From Oscillibacter sp. (lineage in GTDB: Bacteria > Bacillota > Clostridia > Oscillospirales > Oscillospiraceae): DNA of 5,521 nucleotides. The stretch lies in NCBI GenBank assembly GCA_003487665.1, contig DNFA01000070.1, forward strand, positions 370 through 5,890, read 5' to 3'. How positions within the stretch are numbered: position 1 is the stretch's first letter; each line of letters opens with the position of its first letter. Shown piece after piece: positions 1 to 5,064 of this stretch. The notes beneath the pieces are model-generated. The model did no database searches and was not told the origin of the DNA. It saw only the letters and a list, made by a program, of their open reading frames with translations. The position numbers and the translations under genes are program-made.

Positions 1-276
1 GCCGTAGGAGCCGAACAGCGCCACGGCCTTTCCGCCCAGGCAGTTCTTGCAGGCGTCGAACATGGGCTGGAACTCCATCTCCTCCAGCACCTCGCTGCCC
101 ATAGCCGGGCAGCCGAAGGCGATGGCGGCGTAGTTGCCCAGATCGGCGGTGTTCACCTGATCGACGGTCAGCAGGGCGGCATCCGCGCCGGCGGACTTCA
201 TGCCCTCCAGCACGGCGTTGGCCATGGCCTCGGTGTTGCCGGTGCCGCTCCAGTAGATAACAGCAGTCTTTTTCAT
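1..276 (-). CDS. Flavodoxin, short-chain (C-terminus cut off by window edge)
   Basis: Flavodoxins are small cytoplasmic FMN-binding electron carriers that can replace ferredoxin when iron is scarce. The 92 visible residues open MKKTAVIYWSGTGNTEAMA. This gives a hydrophobic first beta strand followed by the FMN-phosphate loop SGTGNTE at residues 10-16, the family signature. Further on, FGCPAMGSEVLEE (about 54-66) matches the second flavin-contacting loop region, and ALFGSYG at the cut edge is the conserved central strand. About 50 more residues would be expected past position 1. The ATG at 274-276 follows an AAAGGAAA ribosome binding site. It is the third gene of a minus-strand operon, 19 nt after the DUF3793 stop. 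The operator at 1205-1222 ties it to the feo operon and fits a role as an iron-sparing carrier, which is an inference. Family call is sure; the electron partner is unknown. Confidence 0.93.
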   Translation of the reverse strand, partial: MKKTAVIYWSGTGNTEAMANAVLEGMKSAGADAALLTVDQVNTADLGNYAAIAFGCPAMGSEVLEEMEFQPMFDACKNCLGGKAVALFGSYG

Positions 277-295
277 GGTATTCGTTTCCTTTCTT

Positions 296-847
296 TTACC
301 CCGCCACAGCCAGCTGCTCAATGGTGGCACCGGCCTGCCAGAGTCTGTAATATGTGTCCGTGCAGCGCTTGAACCGGTCAAACAGCCGCTGTGCCTGACG
401 CTCGTCTCCATAGACCTTCCAAAGACCTGCGCACTTGTAGTTGCAGGCGTGGTTCTCCACGAAGCCGCGCACGTCCTCAGGAGGGTAGCTGAGGAACAGG
501 CCGATCTCGTGGGGAAAGTCGCTGCCCTGCCGCAGGCGGCGGATCAGCGTGGCCACGCAGCGCCCGCAGCTGTCGCCCTCATAGCCCGCCTGCGCCAGTA
601 TGTCACGCGCCAGACCGTCGCTGAGGTCGCGGCGCAAGGTGGCGGGGCGGTAGAGATACAGCAGGACGCTGCCCGGCGTGAACCGCAGCGGCAGCAGGCA
701 CAGTCCCTTGGGGGACAGGCGGCGGTTGAGACTGCGCACCTGGCACAGAAGCTCCTCCCGGCTGGTGCAGGGACAGGGGAACAGGCTGCCGGTCTTGATA
801 CCGGCCAGCGTGGGCGCGCACTGGCGCACCATCAGTTCTTCGGACAT
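296..847 (-). CDS. DUF3793 family protein
   Basis: This 183-aa, probably cytoplasmic protein has no membrane segment or signal peptide. I recognise it as DUF3793, a family of unknown function, from the central block FPHEIGLFLSYPPEDVRGFV (residues 111-130) and the following CNYKCAGLWKVYGD (135-148). Ten cysteines are spread through it (10, 25, 27, 35, 50, 94, 97, 135, 139, 162), including CPC at 25-27 and CGRC at 94-97, so metal or redox chemistry is possible but unproven. The start lies 12 nt after the DUF2325 stop, and its ribosome binding site AAGGGGG overlaps that stop, so the two are probably translationally coupled. From memory, this family recurs beside DUF2325, flavodoxin and feo genes in Clostridia. 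I infer a role in iron limitation but cannot name an activity. Confidence 0.85.
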   Translation of the reverse strand: MSEELMVRQCAPTLAGIKTGSLFPCPCTSREELLCQVRSLNRRLSPKGLCLLPLRFTPGSVLLYLYRPATLRRDLSDGLARDILAQAGYEGDSCGRCVATLIRRLRQGSDFPHEIGLFLSYPPEDVRGFVENHACNYKCAGLWKVYGDERQAQRLFDRFKRCTDTYYRLWQAGATIEQLAVAG

Positions 848-859
848 GCGGCCACCCCC

Positions 860-1141
860 TTACACGGCGTGCTTTTCCAGAATGCTCCGCAGAGCGGACA
901 GGGAGCTGGTATGGCAGCGCTCGATGCGGGTGGGCGTCCCCTTCAGCTCGCTGAGCGCGCTCTGCACCAGCTTGTGGGACATGGTGGAGGTGAAGAAGAT
1001 CATCAGGTCGGGGCTTCCCAGCTTGTTTTTCAGGCCGCCGGCGGGCTTGGTGAACACCTTGGCGGAGCATTTGTAGGACTGGCAGAGTTCTTTGTAGCGG
1101 CGCTCCATGCACTCGTTGCCGCCCAGGATCACAACGCTCAT
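860..1141 (-). CDS. DUF2325 family protein
   Basis: A 93-aa soluble protein matching the small DUF2325 family, whose biochemical role is not established. It begins MSVVILGGNECMERRYKE, a beta strand followed by a glycine-rich turn like a truncated Rossmann-type unit. It continues PDLMIFFTSTMSHKLV (residues 44-59), a second strand and helix, and ends with the family-typical CHTSSLSALRSIL (76-88). Cysteines sit at 11, 20, 25 and 76. The ATG at 1139-1141 follows AAAGGAAA with good spacing. It is the first gene of the minus-strand operon with DUF3793 and flavodoxin, and its promoter carries the same inverted repeat as the feo promoter. Expression under low iron is inferred from that. Family assignment is good; a nucleotide- or metal-binding role would be a guess. 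Confidence 0.85.
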   Translation of the reverse strand: MSVVILGGNECMERRYKELCQSYKCSAKVFTKPAGGLKNKLGSPDLMIFFTSTMSHKLVQSALSELKGTPTRIERCHTSSLSALRSILEKHAV

Positions 1142-1204
1142 ATCTCACTTTCCTTTCTGTTCGTTTCTATCGTATTCTTCGGCGCAGCGCACCTGTTTAT
1201 TCTT

Positions 1205-1222
1205 AGTTAAAGTTCTTTAACT
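1205..1222. promoter_or_regulatory. Inverted-repeat operator over the DUF2325 promoter (box 4)
   Basis: AGTTAAAGTTCTTTAACT is a perfect inverted repeat: 8-bp arms around TT. Written as GTTAA-N6-TTAAC it has the same 16-bp architecture as the boxes in the feo control region. It starts 6 nt after the -35 and ends 1 nt past the -10, so a bound protein would block RNA polymerase. It does not match the classical DtxR/IdeR box well outside the palindromic core. The neighbouring DtxR-family repressor is the obvious candidate binder (inference). Confidence 0.6.
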
Positions 1223-1234
1223 GTTGGTTTTCAA
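1206..1234 (-). promoter_or_regulatory. Promoter of the DUF2325-DUF3793-flavodoxin operon
   Basis: Read on the minus strand, -35 TTGAAA (1229-1234, 5/6 to consensus) is followed by a 17-bp spacer and -10 TTTAAC (1206-1211, 4/6). Transcription should start near 1199, leaving a leader of about 58 nt before DUF2325. The -35 box reuses the last A/T bases of the upstream operon's terminator. The operator at 1205-1222 covers most of the spacer and the -10. Confidence 0.6.
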
Positions 1235-1258
1235 AAAAGCGCCGCTGGGCGCTTTTTT
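1233..1258. terminator. Symmetric Rho-independent terminator ending the feo operon
   Basis: AAAAAAGCGCC and GGCGCTTTTTT are perfect 11-bp arms around a GCTG loop. The GC core is followed by six T on either strand, so it can work in both directions. It begins 17 nt beyond the stop of the HMA gene, marking the 3' end of the minus-strand feo transcript, and directly abuts the promoter of the next operon. Confidence 0.88.
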
Positions 1259-1275
1259 GTTGTGAAAGCAAGGGC

Positions 1276-1533
1276 TTACTTCTTATGGAACGAGAACAAG
1301 CCCTTCTTTTCATAGGGATGGGCGTCCACCGCCGTGACCGTATAGCCGGTGGCGGAGATGGCGGCGCGCAGCGCCTGCTCATCCAGCGGCTCCGGAGACA
1401 GGATCACCGTCTCGCCCTTGGTGTGGGAGGACGTGACCTTCTGCACCGGGAACCGGTTGCGGACGGTATCGTTGATGTGGCTCTCGCACATACCGCAGGC
1501 CATGCCGTCCACCTTCAGAATCGTTTCGATCAT
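1276..1533 (-). CDS. Heavy-metal-associated (HMA/CopZ-like) domain protein
   Basis: An 85-aa cytoplasmic protein with one HMA ferredoxin-like fold. MIETILKVDGMACGMCESHI carries the metal-binding MxCxxC motif (M11, C13, C16). The later strand-helix pattern (VTSSHTKGETVILSP, then LDEQALRAAISATGYTVTAV) completes the usual domain of about 65 residues. A short tail with two His and several Lys (HPYEKKGLFSFHKK) follows. HMA proteins of this kind normally carry Cu(I); whether this one handles copper, iron or another metal cannot be told from sequence. I chose the ATG at 1531-1533 because GGGAGG lies 6 nt upstream of it. An upstream GTG at 1573-1575 is in frame, but it lies inside a strong hairpin and would add 14 unrelated residues. 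It is last in the feo operon, just before the terminator. Confidence 0.85.
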   Translation of the reverse strand: MIETILKVDGMACGMCESHINDTVRNRFPVQKVTSSHTKGETVILSPEPLDEQALRAAISATGYTVTAVDAHPYEKKGLFSFHKK

Positions 1534-1554
1534 AGTGATACCTCCCTTTGGGAC

Positions 1555-1586
1555 GCAGGGGGAGCGTGTTTCCACGTTCCCCCTGC
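1555..1586 (-). other. Intercistronic mRNA hairpin with GNRA tetraloop
   Basis: The minus-strand transcript between the Cys-rich gene and the HMA gene can form a 14-bp stem with one A-C mismatch, closed by a GAAA loop. The arms are GCAGGGGGAACGTG and CACGCTCCCCCTGC in transcript sense. No T tract follows, so it is not a typical intrinsic terminator. It lies 21 nt before the chosen HMA start. A role in mRNA stability or processing, or in limiting downstream expression, is an inference. Confidence 0.55.
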
Positions 1587-1591
1587 CCTGT

Positions 1592-1774
1592 TCAGTGCTT
1601 GCAGCTCTGGCTGTGGCACTGGCCGTGCATGGCGCAGTGGGCGCAGCCGGCGCCGCAGGAGGACTTTCCCGCCTTCTTCTGGCGCAGCAGGTAGCGGATG
1701 ATGAGGATCACAACGACAAGTAGACCGGCACTGATGAGGATGGTGCCCAGATTCGCTGTCAGCCATTCCAGCAT
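1592..1774 (-). CDS. FeoB-associated Cys-rich membrane protein
   Basis: A 60-aa single-pass membrane protein. Residues 8-29 form one hydrophobic helix (LGTILISAGLLVVVILIIRYLL), followed by a basic RQKKAGK stop-transfer stretch that places the C-terminus in the cytoplasm. That tail holds five Cys (40, 44, 47, 53, 58) and four His (46, 50, 54, 60) in about 20 residues, a compact metal-binding cluster. This layout, directly behind feoB, is that of the known FeoB-associated Cys-rich membrane protein family, found where an enterobacterial FeoC is absent. Receiving Fe(II) from FeoB, or sensing it, is plausible but unproven. The ATG at 1772-1774 follows AAAGGAGAG. It starts 37 nt after the feoB stop in the same operon. 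Confidence 0.9.
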   Translation of the reverse strand: MLEWLTANLGTILISAGLLVVVILIIRYLLRQKKAGKSSCGAGCAHCAMHGQCHSQSCKH

Positions 1775-1811
1775 GAAATGTCTCTCCTTTCAAAATCTGA
1801 TATAAGCTGTT

Positions 1812-4307
1812 TTACTTGACAGCCAGCTTGGTGGCTTCCTTATAGGGCTTGCACAGCATGTAGATGATGCCGGCCAGCAGGATCACGGACACGATGACGC
1901 CCAGGATGTTGGCGTTGCCGGTGAACAGGCTGCCGAACTGGTTGATCATCAGGGCGATCACATAGGCGAAGCCGCACTGATAGCCGATGGCGAACCACGT
2001 CCACTTGGCGCTGTTCATTTCGCGCTTGATGGCGCCGATGGCGGCGAAGCAGGGAGCGCACAGCAGGTTGAACACCAGGAAGCTGTAAGCGGTGATGGCA
2101 GTGAAGGCTGCGGCCATGGCGTCATACACGCTGCCGTCGCCACCGCCGTACAGAACGCCCAGGGTACCGACGATGTTCTCCTTGGCCACCAGACCGGTGA
2201 TGGAGGCGACCACCGCCTGCCAGTTGCCCCAGCCCAGAGGTGCGAAGATCCAGTCGATAGCGCCGCCGATGGCAGCCAGGATGGAGCAGTCGATCTGATC
2301 GTCAGACAGCATCTGGAACTGACCGTCTACCCAGCCGAAGTAGCTGGTGAACCACACGAAGATGGTGGACAGCAGGATGATGGTACCGGCCTTCTTGATG
2401 AAGGACCAGCCGCGCTCCCACATGGAGCGGAGGACGTTGCCCAGAGTGGGCCAGTGGTAAGCGGGCAGCTCCATAACGAAGGGAGCGGGTTCGCCGGCGA
2501 ACATCCTGGTCTTCTTCAGCATGATACCGGAGATCACGATGGCGGCCATGCCGATGAAGTAAGCGGAGGTGGACACCCATGCGCTGCCGCCGAAGATGGC
2601 GCCGGCGATCATGGCGATGAAGGGCACCTTGGCGCCGCAGGGGATGAACGTGGTGGTCATGATGGTCATGCGGCGGTCGCGCTCATTTTCGATGGTACGG
2701 GAGGCCATAACACCGGGGATGCCGCAGCCGGTGCCGATCAGCATGGGGATGAAGGACTTACCGGACAGGCCGAACTTGCGGAAGATACGATCCAGAACGA
2801 AGGCGATACGCGCCATATAGCCGCAGGCCTCCAGGAACGCCAGCAGCAGGAACAGCACCAGCATCTGGGGCACGAAGCCCAGCACCGCGCCCACACCGGC
2901 CACGATACCGTCAAGGATCAGGCCGCTGAGCCACTCGGACGCACCGGCGGCCTCCAGCGCGTTGCCCACCAGCACGGGCACGCCGGGCACCCACACGCCG
3001 AAGTCGGCGGGATCGGGGGCGTCAAAGCCGTTTTCGGAGAGGTAGCTGACCGCGTCGACATAGGTCATCTGGACGACGTCCTCCATGTCCTCCGCGCCCT
3101 CGGGCAGCGTGTCATAGTAGGCGGTCATCGTGTTCATGGCGAGGGTCTCCTCGTCCTCGACATCGACGGTCGCGGTCTTGTCGGTGGTCTGGAAGGCCTT
3201 CATCTCGGCCAGCAGAGCGCTTGCGTCGAAGTCGTCGGCCTCAACATCAATCTCGGTGCCGAGGAACGCGTCCACGGCCTCAACCGCGGCGGTATACTCG
3301 TCATTCGTGTCGTTGTACTCACCGGAGCCAATGCCGAACAGGTGCCAGCCGTCACCGAACAGGCCGTCGTTCGCCCAGTCGGTAGCGGCGGAGCCAACGG
3401 TGACCATGGAGATGTAGTACACCAGGAACATGACCAGAGCGAAGATGGGCAGACCCAGCCAGCGGTTGGTCACGATGCGGTCGATCTTATCGGAAGCGGA
3501 CAGCTGACCGGCGTTCTTTTTCTTGTAGCAGGCCTTGATGATCTCGGCGATGTACACATAGCGCTCGTTGGTGATGATGCTCTCGGCATCGTCGTCCAGC
3601 TCCTTCTCGGCGGCCTTGATGTCCTCCTCGATGTGCGCCATGACGGACGGGTCGATGTGCAGCTTATCCAGCACCTTGTCGTCGCGCTCGAAAATCTTGA
3701 TGGCGTACCAGCGCTGCTGCTCCTCGGGCAGGTTGTGCACCGCCGCCTCCTCGATGTGGGCGATGGCGTGCTCCACGGGGCCGGAGAAGGTGTGCATGGG
3801 GACGGTCTTGGTGGACTTGGCCGCAGCCACAGCCGCCTCCGCCGCTTCCATAACGCCCTCGCTCTTCAGGGCGGAGATCTCCACGATCTGGCAGCCCAGC
3901 TCGCGGCTCAGCTCCTGTACGTTGATCTTGTCGCCGTTCTTGCGGACAACGTCCATCATGTTGATGGCGATGACAACGGGGATGCCCAGCTCGGTCAGCT
4001 GGGTGGTCAGGTACAGGTTACGCTCCAGGTTCGTGCCGTCGATGATGTTCAGGATGGCATCGGGGCGCTGGTCGATCAGGTAGTTACGAGCCACCACCTC
4101 CTCCAGCGTGTAGGGGGACAGGGAGTAGATGCCGGGCAAGTCCATGATGGTCACATCATCGTGCTTCTTCAGCTTGCCCTCTTTCTTCTCCACCGTGACG
4201 CCCGGCCAGTTGCCCACGAACTGGTTGGAGCCGGTCAGCGCGTTGAACAGGGTGGTCTTGCCGGAGTTAGGGTTGCCTGCCAACGCGATCTTAATCTGTT
4301 TTTCCAT
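1812..4307 (-). CDS. feoB: Ferrous iron transporter FeoB
   Basis: FeoB is the inner-membrane Fe(II) permease with a cytoplasmic GTPase domain. The 831-aa product shows G1 GNPNSGKT (11-18), G2-region GVTVE (36-40), G3 DLPG (56-59), G4 NMMD (116-119) and G5 SAL (145-147). A helical linker domain follows to about 275, and the first membrane helix spans about 284-304. The permease core carries both gate motifs: GCGIPGVMASRT (527-538, Cys528) and PCGAKVPF (556-563, Cys557). Conserved C-terminal stretches are GLVAKENIVGTLG and NLLCAPCFAAIGAIKRE (Cys750, Cys753). It is longer than the 773-aa E. coli protein, largely because of an acidic insert at about 330-436 in the first extracellular loop (30 Asp/Glu, 2 Lys). 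The ATG follows AAGGAGAG. It lies third in the operon, behind two feoA genes. Confidence 0.98.
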   Translation of the reverse strand: MEKQIKIALAGNPNSGKTTLFNALTGSNQFVGNWPGVTVEKKEGKLKKHDDVTIMDLPGIYSLSPYTLEEVVARNYLIDQRPDAILNIIDGTNLERNLYLTTQLTELGIPVVIAINMMDVVRKNGDKINVQELSRELGCQIVEISALKSEGVMEAAEAAVAAAKSTKTVPMHTFSGPVEHAIAHIEEAAVHNLPEEQQRWYAIKIFERDDKVLDKLHIDPSVMAHIEEDIKAAEKELDDDAESIITNERYVYIAEIIKACYKKKNAGQLSASDKIDRIVTNRWLGLPIFALVMFLVYYISMVTVGSAATDWANDGLFGDGWHLFGIGSGEYNDTNDEYTAAVEAVDAFLGTEIDVEADDFDASALLAEMKAFQTTDKTATVDVEDEETLAMNTMTAYYDTLPEGAEDMEDVVQMTYVDAVSYLSENGFDAPDPADFGVWVPGVPVLVGNALEAAGASEWLSGLILDGIVAGVGAVLGFVPQMLVLFLLLAFLEACGYMARIAFVLDRIFRKFGLSGKSFIPMLIGTGCGIPGVMASRTIENERDRRMTIMTTTFIPCGAKVPFIAMIAGAIFGGSAWVSTSAYFIGMAAIVISGIMLKKTRMFAGEPAPFVMELPAYHWPTLGNVLRSMWERGWSFIKKAGTIILLSTIFVWFTSYFGWVDGQFQMLSDDQIDCSILAAIGGAIDWIFAPLGWGNWQAVVASITGLVAKENIVGTLGVLYGGGDGSVYDAMAAAFTAITAYSFLVFNLLCAPCFAAIGAIKREMNSAKWTWFAIGYQCGFAYVIALMINQFGSLFTGNANILGVIVSVILLAGIIYMLCKPYKEATKLAVK

Positions 4308-4322
4308 ATTGTCTCTCCTTCC

Positions 4323-4340
4323 GGTTAATCTTATTGAACC
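4323..4340. promoter_or_regulatory. Degenerate operator-like inverted repeat upstream of feoB (box 5)
   Basis: GGTTAATCTTATTGAACC fits the GTTAr-N6-yTAAC pattern with one mismatch (right half TGAAC) and has matching outer G/C bases. It lies in the 56-bp gap between the second feoA and feoB. No convincing -35/-10 pair accompanies it, so it may be a weak internal site or chance. Confidence 0.25.
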
Positions 4341-4363
4341 TATGTAGAAAATGAAATACGCGG

Positions 4364-4585
4364 TTATTCGACTTCGATCATTTCGGTGTCGGCCTTGCGC
4401 AGACTCAGCTCATAGCCGCGCACCGTGACCTCCATGGGGTCGCCCAGAGGCGCTACCTTGCGGACATAAACCTCCACGCCCTTGGTGATGCCCATATCCA
4501 TGATGCGGCGCTTGACGGGTCCCTCGCCGTGGAGCTTGACGACCTTGACAGTTTCGCCGATCTTGACTTCACGCAGTGTCTTCAT
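4364..4585 (-). CDS. feoA: FeoA domain protein (second copy)
   Basis: FeoA is a small SH3-like beta-barrel cytoplasmic protein that acts on FeoB and is needed for Fe(II) uptake. This 73-aa copy is the canonical one. LREVKIGETVKVVKLHGEG is followed by VKRRIMDMGITKGVEVYV (residues 24-41), which carries the family (L/M)xxMGIxxG motif, and APLGDPMEVTVRGYELSLRK (45-64). The last strand ends MIEVE. Length is typical (about 75 aa). The ATG at 4583-4585 follows AAGGAG at good spacing, 30 nt after the stop of the first feoA and 56 nt before feoB. The close packing indicates a single transcript. It differs clearly from the first copy, so the pair is not a recent duplication. Confidence 0.96.
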   Translation of the reverse strand: MKTLREVKIGETVKVVKLHGEGPVKRRIMDMGITKGVEVYVRKVAPLGDPMEVTVRGYELSLRKADTEMIEVE

Positions 4586-4615
4586 GATGAACTCTCCTTC
4601 TTTATGTAATATATT

Positions 4616-4828
4616 TTATACCATGATCTTGCGCGCCATCTCCTCGCTGATGGCCACGCGGGATTCCTTGACCTTGACGATGACGTTGCCGCCCATGGCG
4701 GAGATCAGCGTCACCGCGCTGCCCGGCACAAAGCCCAGATCCTCCAAATGCTTCTTCAACTCCGGGCTGCCGCCCACCTTGTGGATGAGCTGTTCCGTTC
4801 CGGTGTCTGCTAGTACCAAAGGCATCAT
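4616..4828 (-). CDS. feoA: FeoA domain protein (first copy)
   Basis: First gene of the feo operon: a 70-aa FeoA-type SH3-like barrel protein, presumed to act with FeoB at the cytoplasmic membrane face. The family core is LKKHLEDLGFVPGSAVTLIS (residues 24-43), with the LGFxPG turn, then GGNVIVKVKESRVAIS (46-61) and a short C-terminal helix with EEMARKIMV. It is more divergent than the second copy and lacks the APLGDP-type loop, having SAMGGN instead. Two adjacent ATG codons (4826-4828 and 4823-4825) both suit the GGAGGG site at 4835-4840. I took the first; the second would give 69 aa. The leader of about 108 nt carries operator boxes 1 and 2. Tandem unequal FeoA copies are usual in Clostridia. 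Confidence 0.92.
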   Translation of the reverse strand: MMPLVLADTGTEQLIHKVGGSPELKKHLEDLGFVPGSAVTLISAMGGNVIVKVKESRVAISEEMARKIMV

Positions 4829-4845
4829 GTGTATCCCTCCGTTCG

Positions 4846-4863
4846 GGTTAGTTTAGACTAACC
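4846..4863. promoter_or_regulatory. DtxR/IdeR-like operator in the feoA leader (box 1)
   Basis: GGTTAGTTTAGACTAACC has 7-bp arms around TTAG and follows GTTAG-N6-CTAAC. The overlapping 19-mer at 4848-4866 matches the known DtxR/IdeR box TTAGGTTAGSCTAACCTAA at 14 of 19 positions. It lies 5 bp upstream of the feoA ribosome binding site and about 75 bp inside the predicted transcript, so it could act as a roadblock or serve a promoter I did not recognise. Confidence 0.6.
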
Positions 4864-4887
4864 ACTTATCTGAGAAAATCGGTTGGG

Positions 4888-4908
4888 TGCACTCCGAAAG
4901 GCGGTGCA
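4888..4908 (-). other. Possible small hairpin in the feo leader RNA
   Basis: In the predicted feo leader, TGCAC (4904-4908) can pair with GTGCA (4888-4892). Two further CC/GG pairs lie beyond a small internal loop, leaving a UUUC loop. It is short and interrupted, with no T tract and no resemblance to a riboswitch I know. Confidence 0.25.
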
Positions 4909-4917
4909 ACAGCTAAC

Positions 4918-4935
4918 AGTTAGCTTCCCCTAACC
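4918..4935. promoter_or_regulatory. DtxR/IdeR-like operator at the feo transcription start (box 2)
   Basis: AGTTAGCTTCCCCTAACC follows GTTAG-N6-CTAAC, and its 19-mer at 4920-4938 matches the DtxR/IdeR box at 14 of 19 positions. An overlapping palindrome AGCTAACAGTTAGCT (4911-4925, 7-bp arms around one A) adds another CTAAC half-site. It covers the predicted start region (about 4936) and the first transcribed bases, where a bound repressor would block initiation. Confidence 0.6.
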
Positions 4936-4942
4936 AATGTGA

Positions 4943-4960
4943 AGTTTAGCCTCTTTAACC
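4943..4960. promoter_or_regulatory. Operator overlapping the feo -10 (box 3)
   Basis: On the minus strand GGTTAAAGAGGCTAAACT matches box 4 at 13 of 18 positions, including an unbroken GTTAAAGA. It fills the spacer and ends on the last base of the -10. As a palindrome it is imperfect (GTTAA versus TAAAC half-sites), so on its own it would be the weaker site. Its position, nearly identical to that of box 4 on the other promoter, is the main argument for it. Confidence 0.5.
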
Positions 4961-4971
4961 CCCTTTGTCAA
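4943..4971 (-). promoter_or_regulatory. Promoter of the feoA-feoA-feoB operon
   Basis: Read on the minus strand, a perfect -35 TTGACA (4966-4971) is followed by exactly 17 bp and -10 TAAACT (4943-4948, 4/6). An A/T run at 4981-4992 lies upstream at a distance suitable for an UP element. The start is predicted near 4936, giving a leader of about 108 nt. Boxes 3 and 2 cover the -10 and start region, which fits repression when iron is plentiful. Confidence 0.72.
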
Positions 4972-4999
4972 TAGGGAGAATAAAAATTTTTTCTTGCCC

Positions 5000-5028
5000 T
5001 TGTATATTTGTGAAAAATGTGTTATCAT
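5000..5028 (+). promoter_or_regulatory. Promoter of the DtxR-family repressor gene
   Basis: -35 TTGTAT (5000-5005, 4/6), a 17-bp spacer and -10 TATCAT (5023-5028, 5/6). Transcription would start near 5035, leaving a leader of about 30 nt before the ATG at 5065. No copy of the GTTAr-N6-yTAAC box overlaps it (the nearest ends at 4960), so strong autorepression through these boxes is not evident. Confidence 0.6.
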
Positions 5029-5064
5029 GCCGGTAGCGATCCGGGGAAAGTTGGTGAAAACTTC

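Noticed and set aside
275..1210. Open frame of 311 codons on the plus strand, opposite the flavodoxin/DUF operon
   Set aside because: It spans three recognisable minus-strand genes and an intergenic region, has no ribosome binding site of note, and gives a low-complexity Ala/Gln/Gly-rich translation.
1534..1575. GTG-initiated longer form of the HMA protein
   Set aside because: The GTG lies in the stem of the 1555-1586 hairpin, and the added 14 residues do not belong to the HMA fold. The ATG at 1531-1533 has a strong ribosome binding site.
2454..4328. Open frame of 624 codons on the plus strand, opposite feoB
   Set aside because: It mirrors the GC-rich codon pattern of feoB. Its His/Gly/Val/Leu-rich translation resembles no family, and feoB is certain on the other strand.
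4586..4615. AT-rich gap between the feoA genes, with TATAAA/TATATT as a possible internal -10
   Set aside because: No -35 hexamer lies at a suitable distance in the end of the first feoA, so it reads as an ordinary intercistronic gap.
4829..4942. Metal riboswitch in the feo leader
   Set aside because: The leader of about 108 nt holds only one weak hairpin and operator palindromes, with no match to a riboswitch class I recognise and no attenuator with a T tract.
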